Positions 8,901-15,639 of a DNA stretch of 64,000 nucleotides are shown here, one piece after another. Every line of letters starts with the position of its first letter. Position 1 is the stretch's first letter. A program made the translations under genes and the position numbers. Below the pieces are notes generated by a model, which was not told the DNA's origin, did not search any database, and saw nothing but the letters and a program-made list of their open reading frames with translations. Location of the stretch: positions 1-64,000 of the forward strand of contig CANBSH010000006.1 of NCBI GenBank assembly GCA_947372105.1, in the 5' to 3' direction. Source of the stretch: Chitinophagaceae bacterium. GTDB taxonomy: Bacteria; Bacteroidota; Bacteroidia; Chitinophagales; Chitinophagaceae.

Positions 8901-10229
8901 ATGTCAGTAGTATTAGGAGAACAAGAATTTTTCAAAGGCATTCCTAAAATTAAATTCGAAGGAGTAGGATCTGATAATCCTTTGGCCTATAGATGGTATG
9001 ATGAAAACAAAGTGGTAGCAGGAAAACCAATGAAAGATTGGTTTCGTTTTGCAGTCGCTTATTGGCACAGTTTTGTGGGCAATGGAGCCGATCCTTTTGG
9101 TGAACCTACTTTATTATATCCTTGGAATGAAAAATCGGATGCTATAGCACGTGGCAAAGACAAAGCAGATGCTGCATTTGAATTCATCACTAAATTAGGA
9201 TTGCCTTATTATTGTTTTCATGATGTGGATGTGGTGGATTTCACCAATGATATTCATGAAAATGATAAACGCTTACAAGCGCTCACTGAATATTTAAAAC
9301 AAAAACAGCAAGCGAGCGGTGTGAAATTGTTATGGGGTACTGCCAATGTGTTTAGTAATAAAAGATACATGAATGGTGCTTCTACCAATCCTGATTTTCA
9401 TGTATTAACACATGCAGCCACCCAAGTGAAAGGGGCTATAGATGCTACCATTGCTTTGAAAGGAGAGAATTATGTTTTTTGGGGAGGACGCGAAGGTTAT
9501 ATGAGTTTGTTGAATACCCATATGAAACGTGAAAAAGAACATTTGGCAAAATTTTTACATACAGCAAAAGATTACGCACGTAAAAATGGTTTTAAAGGAA
9601 CTTTTTTTATTGAGCCTAAACCTTGCGAACCTACCAAACATCAATATGACTATGATTCCGAAACCGTAATTGGTTTTTTACGTCAATATGATTTATTGAA
9701 TGATTTTAAATTAAATATAGAAGTGAATCATGCTACCCTTGCTGGACATACATTCCAACATGAATTACAAGTGGCAGCCGATACAGGTATGTTAGGCAGT
9801 ATGGATGCCAACAGAGGGGATTATCAAAATGGATGGGATACCGATCAATTCCCTACTAATATTAATGAATTAGTGGAAGCCATGTTAATCATTGTGGAAG
9901 CAGGTGGATTCCAAGGAGGGGGTATTAATTTTGATGCAAAGCGTCGTCGTAATTCTACCGATCCTGCAGATTTATTTCATGCTCATATTGGTGGCATTGA
10001 CACTTTTGCTCGTGCACTTATCACTGCTGATGCGGTATTACAACAATCCGATTATAAAAAAATAAGAGCCAGCAGATATGCTTCTTTTGATAGTGGCAAA
10101 GGAGCTGAATTTGAACAATCTAAATTAAGTTTAGAGGATTTAAAAGCCTATGCCATTGCCAATGGAGAGCCAAAAGCGATAAGTGGTCAACAAGAACTTA
10201 TCGAAAACATTATAAATCGTTATATTTAG
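8901..10229 (+). CDS. xylA: Xylose isomerase
   Basis: A TIM-barrel xylose isomerase of 442 residues, the class II (long) type with an N-terminal extension. Family residues are plain: the catalytic histidine in [12 protein letters not shown], the metal ligands in [17 protein letters not shown] (glutamate), [12 protein letters not shown] and GSMDANRGD, and WDTDQFP near 310. It converts D-xylose to D-xylulose, which the adjacent XylB phosphorylates, so the pair makes up the full entry of xylose into the pentose phosphate pathway. No xylose transporter or xylosidase is nearby; the next gene is an amino-acid-type permease. Confidence 0.97.
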   Translation: MSVVLGEQEFFKGIPKIKFEGVGSDNPLAYRWYDENKVVAGKPMKDWFRFAVAYWHSFVGNGADPFGEPTLLYPWNEKSDAIARGKDKADAAFEFITKLGLPYYCFHDVDVVDFTNDIHENDKRLQALTEYLKQKQQASGVKLLWGTANVFSNKRYMNGASTNPDFHVLTHAATQVKGAIDATIALKGENYVFWGGREGYMSLLNTHMKREKEHLAKFLHTAKDYARKNGFKGTFFIEPKPCEPTKHQYDYDSETVIGFLRQYDLLNDFKLNIEVNHATLAGHTFQHELQVAADTGMLGSMDANRGDYQNGWDTDQFPTNINELVEAMLIIVEAGGFQGGGINFDAKRRRNSTDPADLFHAHIGGIDTFARALITADAVLQQSDYKKIRASRYASFDSGKGAEFEQSKLSLEDLKAYAIANGEPKAISGQQELIENIINRYI

Positions 10230-10235
10230 TTTATA

Positions 10236-11573
10236 ATGAATTCTACCTCTTTAGCAACACCGTCAAAACTAGGATTATGGACTAGTACTTCTTTGGTATT
10301 AGGCAATATGATTGGCGCAGGAGTTTTTTTAATGCCTACTACCTTAGCAAGCTTTGGCGGGATTAGTGTGGTGGGTTGGGTTTGTTCAGCGTTGGGTGCT
10401 TTTTTATTAGCCAAGGTTTTTGCGAATTTAAGTAAGATTATGCCTATCGCCGATGGAGGTCCTTATGCTTATTCTCGAAGAGGCTTAGGGGACTTTGCAG
10501 GATTTTTAGTAGCATGGGGGTATTTAGTTTCTGTATGTTGTGCCAATGCAGCCATTGCTGTTTCTTTTATTAGCGCACTAAGTACTTTTATTCCAGCATT
10601 AGCTACAAATCCTCCATTATCTATTGTCACTGGACTTGGAATTATTTGGTTTTTAACTTGGATAAATTCATTAGGCATACTTACTTCAGGTAAAGTTCAA
10701 TTGGCATTAACAATTTTAAAAATCATACCCATTCTTGCGATAGGTATAGTGGGTTTATTTTTTATTCATATTCAAAACTTCATCCCCTTTAATAATAGCG
10801 GCACTTCCACTTTAGCAGCCATTACGGCAACCACTACATTTACTTTTTATGCTTTTTTAGGCATTGAATGTGCTACTATTCCTTCGGGAAGTGTGGTGAA
10901 TCCAGAAAAAAATATACCTAAGGCAACTATTTATGGAACACTCATTGCAACTTTTATTTATATCTCCAGTACCGTGAGTATTATGGGAATGATTCCTTCT
11001 AGTCAACTACAACAATCAGTGACTCCTTTTGCGGACGCCGCTGTATTGTTATGGGGAGAGGCTTCTAAATATTGGGTAAGCGCTGGCGTTGCGATTGCTG
11101 CAATGGGGGCATTAAATGGATTTATATTAATTCAAGGTCAATTACCTTATGCGTTAGCGAAGGATAAATTATTTCCAGCTGTATTTGCTAAAACTAATAA
11201 TAAAGGCGTGCCTGCTATTGGAATGGCCATTTCTAGTGTATTTATTTCACTTATTATGTCGATGAATTATACAAAAGGCTTGGCCGCACAGTTTAAATTT
11301 TTAATTCTGTTATCTACCTTAACTGTTTTAATTCCATATTTATTTTCTACAGCAGCTTATTTAATTATTCGTTTTCAATATTCATTTAAATCCGCTTTTC
11401 AAAAAGCGATGGCAATAGCTTTAGCTTTATCTGCTTTTTTATTTTCTATGTGTATTGTAGTTGGATCAGGCCAAGAAGTGGTGTATTGGGGATTTTTGTT
11501 GTCTATGTCCTCGGTTCCTATTTATGCCTGGGTAGTTCGAAAAAGAAAACTTACTGATGTAACTGCAAATTAA
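10236..11573 (+). CDS. APC-family amino acid permease (arginine/agmatine antiporter-like)
   Basis: A 445-residue, 12-helix transporter of the amino acid-polyamine-organocation family. TM1 has the unwound substrate motif GNMIGAGVFLMPTTLA and TM2-3 carry GGPYAYSRRGLGDFAGF, as in AdiC/PotE/CadB-type exchangers; TM6 contains FLGIECATIPSGSV. It follows xylA by 6 bases and precedes a guanidine-modifying enzyme by 27 bases. The position suggests import or exchange of arginine, citrulline, ornithine or a methylated arginine rather than a sugar. Substrate is inferred from the neighbour only. Confidence 0.85.
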   Translation: MNSTSLATPSKLGLWTSTSLVLGNMIGAGVFLMPTTLASFGGISVVGWVCSALGAFLLAKVFANLSKIMPIADGGPYAYSRRGLGDFAGFLVAWGYLVSVCCANAAIAVSFISALSTFIPALATNPPLSIVTGLGIIWFLTWINSLGILTSGKVQLALTILKIIPILAIGIVGLFFIHIQNFIPFNNSGTSTLAAITATTTFTFYAFLGIECATIPSGSVVNPEKNIPKATIYGTLIATFIYISSTVSIMGMIPSSQLQQSVTPFADAAVLLWGEASKYWVSAGVAIAAMGALNGFILIQGQLPYALAKDKLFPAVFAKTNNKGVPAIGMAISSVFISLIMSMNYTKGLAAQFKFLILLSTLTVLIPYLFSTAAYLIIRFQYSFKSAFQKAMAIALALSAFLFSMCIVVGSGQEVVYWGFLLSMSSVPIYAWVVRKRKLTDVTAN

Positions 11574-11600
11574 TAAATCATTTTATAATTTATTTTTCTC

Positions 11601-12476
11601 ATGAGTTCAACCGCACATTCTGAATACGGCACCATTCAACAACTTTTTATAAAAAATGTACAAGCTGCATTTTTAAATGATGAACACATTGCAGCGCATT
11701 GGGAAGCACTTAATTATTTAGGTCAACCTAATATGCAACAATCATTATATGAATATGCTTCCTTTGAAAACATACTTCAATCCCAGGGCGCACAAATTTT
11801 TTATTTTCCAACAGATGACTCTGTGAATATGGATTCGGTATATTGTAGAGATGCTGCTATTGCGACTAATCAAGGAATGATTATTTGTAATATGGGCAAA
11901 GAAGGCCGTAAAAACGAACCCTTGGCGCAACAAAAAGCTTTTGAAGCGAATGGGATTATAGTATTAGGGGTGATTCAAGCGCCAGGAACTTTAGAAGGTG
12001 GTGATGTGGCTTGGTTAGATGAAAATACATTGGCTGTTGGGCACACTTATCGTACAAATTTAGAAGGCATCAAACAATTAACGGAATTATTAGCACCTCA
12101 AGGGGTTCAAGTGATTACTGCTGACATGCCTCATTATAAAGGGCCTTCGGATGTGTTTCATTTAATGTCGGTATTAAGCCCGGTAGATAAAAATTTAGCA
12201 GTGGTGTATTCTCCTTTAATGCCGATTGCTTTTAGAAATATTTTAATAGAGAAAGGATTTGATTTAGTAGAAGTTTCTGAGGAAGAATTTGATAGCATGG
12301 GTTGTAATGTCTTGGCAATTGCGCCTCGCGTTTGTTTGATGGTAAAAGGAAATCCTAAGACAAAAGCAGCTTTAGAAAAAGCAGGATGTAAAGTCATTGA
12401 ATATGAAGGTGCTGATATTAGCGTGAAAGGTGGCGGAGGTCCTACTTGTTTAACTAGACCCATCACTAGAGGGTAA
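11601..12476 (+). CDS. Amidinotransferase/arginine-deiminase-fold hydrolase (DDAH-like)
   Basis: A 291-residue member of the guanidino-group modifying superfamily. The expected active-site residues are present: D84 in YCRDAA, E132 and D135 in LEGGDV, H187 in DVFHLMS and the nucleophile C283 in GGGPTCLTRPI. These proteins hydrolyse arginine, dimethylarginine or agmatine, or transfer the amidino group, through a covalent thiouronium intermediate. The short length with no inserted helical domain fits dimethylarginine dimethylaminohydrolase better than arginine deiminase. The preceding APC permease probably supplies the substrate. No carbamate kinase or ornithine transcarbamylase is adjacent, so this is not a standard ADI operon. 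Confidence 0.8.
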   Translation: MSSTAHSEYGTIQQLFIKNVQAAFLNDEHIAAHWEALNYLGQPNMQQSLYEYASFENILQSQGAQIFYFPTDDSVNMDSVYCRDAAIATNQGMIICNMGKEGRKNEPLAQQKAFEANGIIVLGVIQAPGTLEGGDVAWLDENTLAVGHTYRTNLEGIKQLTELLAPQGVQVITADMPHYKGPSDVFHLMSVLSPVDKNLAVVYSPLMPIAFRNILIEKGFDLVEVSEEEFDSMGCNVLAIAPRVCLMVKGNPKTKAALEKAGCKVIEYEGADISVKGGGGPTCLTRPITRG

Positions 12477-12500
12477 TTATTAATTTAGATCATTATTTAT

Positions 12501-12670
12501 CCATCTATTTAACTAACAAAATAACTATCTATTTAACTAACTAACTCTCCATCTATTTAACTAACAAAATAACTATCTATTTAACTAACTAACTAACTCT
12601 CCATCTATTTAACTAACTCAGCATCTATTTATCTAACTATCTATCTAGTTATCCATCCATTTATCTAAGA
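12501..12670. repeat. Minisatellite of 48/52-bp units built from CTATTTAACTAA blocks
   Basis: The 198 bases between two convergent genes are almost wholly repetitive. A 48-base unit at 12501-12548 (starting CCATCTATTTAACTAACAAA) is followed by a 52-base copy at 12549-12600 that differs only by one extra AACT, then by a partial and more degenerate copy from 12601 made of ATCTATTT and CTAACT blocks. No start-to-stop frame of note runs through it. It lies at the 3' ends of both neighbours, so it is unlikely to be a promoter element. Confidence 0.9.
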
Positions 12671-12674
12671 GGTT

Positions 12675-13229
12675 TTAAGCATTCCAATTCCATAATACAA
12701 TATCCCAGCCAGTACCCACTTGCTCAATCACGCCAATAGTTTCAAAGCCTATTTTTTGATGTCTCTTAATGGATCTTTTATTGGCCTGTGAAATATCTGT
12801 CACTAAATATTTATAATTTTTTGCGTGTAGGTTTTTATAAAATTCATACATCTTAGCAACCCATCCTTGTCCTCGATGACTTTTACCTACACATACTTGC
12901 CCCACTAAAATATAGTTTTCATTTTTTAGAAATCTGCCGTTGTAGGAAGTAGCGTCTAATGTTTGAAATAAATGATCCAATTCAGGGTGTTCTCCTAACA
13001 CTTCTTTATTAGTAACAATAGTATATCCCACTACTTCTTCTCCTTCTATCACTATGATGGATGGATGTATATCATGCATTTTTTGAAGTAAGGATAACTC
13101 ATATTCCGAAGTCAAAAATCCTTCTTTCATGGCTTCCTCCTCCCCAATAAGTTTTCTTAAATTATTGGTTTGTAATTGCTTTAAACCTATTAATTCTTTT
13201 TCTGTTTCTACCAATTTCAATACTGCCAT
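12675..13229 (-). CDS. GNAT-family N-acetyltransferase
   Basis: A 184-residue protein with the GNAT fold. The acetyl-CoA loop is the segment VCVGKSHRGQGWVAKMY (motif A, R/Q-x-x-G-x-G/A), preceded by the beta strand IVIEGEEVVGYTIV and followed by VTDISQANKRSIKRHQKIGFETIG, in which the usual Asn-x-x-Ser/Ala and GF signature are kept. Substrate is not predictable. The gene ends at the minisatellite tract and starts 11 bases downstream of the ClC antiporter gene on the same strand, so it is probably the last gene of a three-gene unit with the small membrane protein and the ClC protein. Confidence 0.8.
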   Translation of the reverse strand: MAVLKLVETEKELIGLKQLQTNNLRKLIGEEEAMKEGFLTSEYELSLLQKMHDIHPSIIVIEGEEVVGYTIVTNKEVLGEHPELDHLFQTLDATSYNGRFLKNENYILVGQVCVGKSHRGQGWVAKMYEFYKNLHAKNYKYLVTDISQANKRSIKRHQKIGFETIGVIEQVGTGWDIVLWNWNA

Positions 13230-13240
13230 AAAATTTTGTA

Positions 13241-14458
13241 TTAAAACTTAATAATATTTTTTAGAGAATGGTACACTTGATGTTTCCATTTTTGTTGCAT
13301 AGGAGAGGTGTAAATTCCAGTCATACCTGAAGTAAAGTATGCCATCACACTCGCCAATCCAATATATAATCCTGCTGACAGCCCAAATATTTCTATTCCC
13401 AACACAATGGAAGCAATGATGCAATTTGTAGCGCCTGCAAATACTGCAACAAATCCCATCGCAGCTAATAAGGCCATGGGCAAAGGAATGAACCAAATTA
13501 AAATATTACCTAAAGTAGCTCCTATGAAAAAAAGTGGAGTGACTTCTCCTCCTTTGAATCCTGCACCCAAGGTAAATGCAGTAAGTAAAATTTTAATTAA
13601 AAAATCATAATGGCCAGCAGGATGTATAAAGGCATCTACGATTTGAGGTATTCCTAATCCAATAAATTGGGTGCTTCGAGTGGCTACAATAAAAAATGCA
13701 ATAAAAATACCGCCTATAAAAGGACGTAATGGCGCCCACTTTATTTTTTGAAATAGCCCATGAAATTTATTTTTTGAAAACACGAATAAATTAGCAGCCA
13801 AACCAAAAAATACGCCAGCAAGCAACGCCAAAATTATATTTATGAAGGATAATTCAGGGAGAACTACAATGGAATAATGCGTATGTTGAACGGTCCAAGC
13901 TAAACAAGTGTAGTGAGCGATATAGGCTGTTGCTACACTAATAGCGAGTACCCCTGGAATTGATTTTTTTACCACCAATATTTCTAAAGCAAAAATGGCG
14001 CCGGCTAATGGTGTTCCAAATACCGATGCAAAACCTGCGCTCATTCCAATTAACAATAAATACCCTTTTTCTTCCGAATCAAATTTAAATACATTGCTAA
14101 ATTGATCCGCAATACTTCCTCCCATTTGCACAGCAGTGCCTTCGCGTCCTGCAGATCCTCCAAATAAATGAGTGAGTAGTGTACTTAAGTAAATCATCCA
14201 TCCCATTTTGAATGGAATTTTTTGTTGTGATTGCTGAAATTCTGAGATCAATAAATCATTTCCTTTTTCAACATCCTTGCCTCCATAGTAATAGCCCAAA
14301 CCAATGATGAATCCTGCAATTGGTAAAAAATTAACGATCCAAATATGATGTTGTCTAAATTCAGTGACTTTATCTAAACTCAATAAAAATAAAGCCGAGG
14401 CCGATCCGGCTAATAGCCCGACTATAACACATATTGCTATCCATTTTAGCCACTTCAT
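13241..14458 (-). CDS. ClC-family anion channel/antiporter, possibly fluoride-type (CLC-F)
   Basis: A 405-residue membrane protein with about ten hydrophobic helices and no CBS domains. The gating glutamate is E106 in GGSAGREGTAVQMGG. Chloride ClC proteins normally have GREGP here; Thr or Val after Glu-Gly is a hallmark recorded for fluoride/proton antiporters (CLC-F). The usual GSGIP anion loop near the N terminus is also absent, with KGNDLL (65-70) in its place, and KGGEVTPLFFIGATLG is present in the second half. I therefore suspect a fluoride exporter, but no fluoride riboswitch is evident upstream. It directly abuts the upstream small membrane gene (no spacer). Confidence 0.85.
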   Translation of the reverse strand: MKWLKWIAICVIVGLLAGSASALFLLSLDKVTEFRQHHIWIVNFLPIAGFIIGLGYYYGGKDVEKGNDLLISEFQQSQQKIPFKMGWMIYLSTLLTHLFGGSAGREGTAVQMGGSIADQFSNVFKFDSEEKGYLLLIGMSAGFASVFGTPLAGAIFALEILVVKKSIPGVLAISVATAYIAHYTCLAWTVQHTHYSIVVLPELSFINIILALLAGVFFGLAANLFVFSKNKFHGLFQKIKWAPLRPFIGGIFIAFFIVATRSTQFIGLGIPQIVDAFIHPAGHYDFLIKILLTAFTLGAGFKGGEVTPLFFIGATLGNILIWFIPLPMALLAAMGFVAVFAGATNCIIASIVLGIEIFGLSAGLYIGLASVMAYFTSGMTGIYTSPMQQKWKHQVYHSLKNIIKF

Positions 14459-14704
14459 TTAATGGTCTCCTTCTTTTTTCTTTGTTAACATCACTACAGC
14501 AATAATGACCCAAACAATATTCACCAACATGGATGGATATGCTTGATGATAATAGGTATTTACCACAAAAAATATCCCGCCAATAATGTTAGCAGTCACA
14601 TATAATTTACTTTTTGCAGATAATCGACCGGTTATATTGAGTGCATAGGATCCTACAATTAACAATGATGCAATCCAACCTAAAACCTCTACTAGTATAG
14701 TCAT
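14459..14704 (-). CDS. Small three-helix membrane protein (CBU_0592-like)
   Basis: An 81-residue protein made of three hydrophobic helices (about 4-22, 33-50 and 57-74) and a charged tail KKKEGDH. The order and the short conserved turns (GWIASLLIVGSYALN, then ANIIGGIFFVVNTYYHQAYPSM in two pieces) match small integral membrane proteins of the CBU_0592 type, whose function is unknown. Its stop directly precedes the start of the ClC gene on the same strand, so it is translationally linked to that antiporter and might be an accessory subunit. Confidence 0.7.
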   Translation of the reverse strand: MTILVEVLGWIASLLIVGSYALNITGRLSAKSKLYVTANIIGGIFFVVNTYYHQAYPSMLVNIVWVIIAVVMLTKKKEGDH

Positions 14705-14796
14705 GCACTAAAATTAAGTTAAATAAAATAAAGCCTAAACCAAATGCAGGTCAAACTTCCCATGAAATCCAAAATATTCAGTAATTTTATTAAAGT

Positions 14797-15429
14797 ATGG
14801 AAAAATCGTATCATAAATTATTAGACAATAACAAAAAATGGGTGGCAGATCAGTTATCTATTGACCCTACTTATTTTGATAAATTAGCCCAAAGCCAACA
14901 TCCTGAATATTTATGGATTGGATGTTCCGATAGTAGGGTGCCAGCTAATCAAATTACCGGAACCCAACCCGGTGATGTTTTTGTGCATCGTAATATTGCC
15001 AACATGGTCATCCATAGCGATATGAATATGTTGAGTGTTTTATCTTATGCCGTGGAAGTATTAAAAGTGAAGCATATTATTGTTTGCGGACACTATGGTT
15101 GTGGAGGGGTTATGGCAGCTATGGAAAACAAACAGTTTGGATTAATTGATAATTGGTTGAGACATATTAAAGATGTTTATCGTTTACATTATAAAGAATT
15201 AAATAGCATTCAAGATAAAAAGCAAAAAGCAGATAGATTGGTGGAATTAAATGTAATAGAGCAAGTACAGGATTTAGGGAAAACATCTATTGTGCAAAAT
15301 GCTTGGAAAAGAGAGCAACCTTTACATTTACACGGTTGGGTGTATGATGTGAAAGACGGCCTCATTAAGGATTTGGATGTTAATTTTAAAGGTACTGACG
15401 ATTTACACAGCGTATTTCATTTGGATTAA
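14797..15429 (+). CDS. Carbonic anhydrase, beta class
   Basis: A 210-residue beta-carbonic anhydrase that interconverts CO2 and bicarbonate. The zinc ligands C43, H99 and C102 and the catalytic dyad D45/R47 are seen in [10 protein letters not shown] and [11 protein letters not shown]. The length and HRNIANMV motif match the soluble E. coli Can type. It is a single-gene unit, divergent from the ClC/membrane protein genes and followed by a 210-base regulatory region. Likely role is bicarbonate supply for carboxylases. No signal peptide. Confidence 0.95.
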   Translation: MEKSYHKLLDNNKKWVADQLSIDPTYFDKLAQSQHPEYLWIGCSDSRVPANQITGTQPGDVFVHRNIANMVIHSDMNMLSVLSYAVEVLKVKHIIVCGHYGCGGVMAAMENKQFGLIDNWLRHIKDVYRLHYKELNSIQDKKQKADRLVELNVIEQVQDLGKTSIVQNAWKREQPLHLHGWVYDVKDGLIKDLDVNFKGTDDLHSVFHLD

Positions 15430-15563
15430 TTAGAAATTCTTCAATCTTCGATCTTTTGCTTCTTCTTTTTATGGGGTGGTTTTGTTGAAGCACTTCCCTC
15501 TTATTTTTCATTTTTATTGAACTGATTTTCAATAGTTTATCAAATTTTCGGTTGATTATTAAA

Positions 15564-15607
15564 GTTAATACTAAGTTCATGTTGAGTTAACAATTAGGTA
15601 ACATAGG
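15564..15607 (+). promoter_or_regulatory. Four direct repeats at 11-bp spacing (PhoB/OmpR-type operator candidate)
   Basis: Four related hexamers occur at exact 11-base steps: GTTAAT at 15564, GTTCAT at 15575, GTTAAC at 15586 and GGTAAC at 15597. Direct repeats of a 6-7 base core with one-turn spacing are the usual DNA target of OmpR/PhoB-family response regulators, and a TTAAC core resembles the cyanobacterial Pho box. A weak -7-like element (TAATATTTG, 15612-15620) follows, placed about as an activated promoter would be, 20 bases before the GTG start of the receptor. The binding protein is inferred, not shown. Confidence 0.5.
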
Positions 15608-15639
15608 AGTCTAATATTTGCGGTATAAATAATTACATC

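Noticed and set aside
10226-10414. Minus-strand frame over the permease start
   Set aside because: It is an antisense shadow of the APC permease and has no independent support.
12501-12670. CRISPR array or integron-like repeat
   Set aside because: The units are contiguous tetranucleotide-rich repeats without unique spacers, so this is a minisatellite.
14705-14796. Fluoride riboswitch upstream of the ClC operon
   Set aside because: I looked for the conserved riboswitch segments and do not see them in this 92-base gap.
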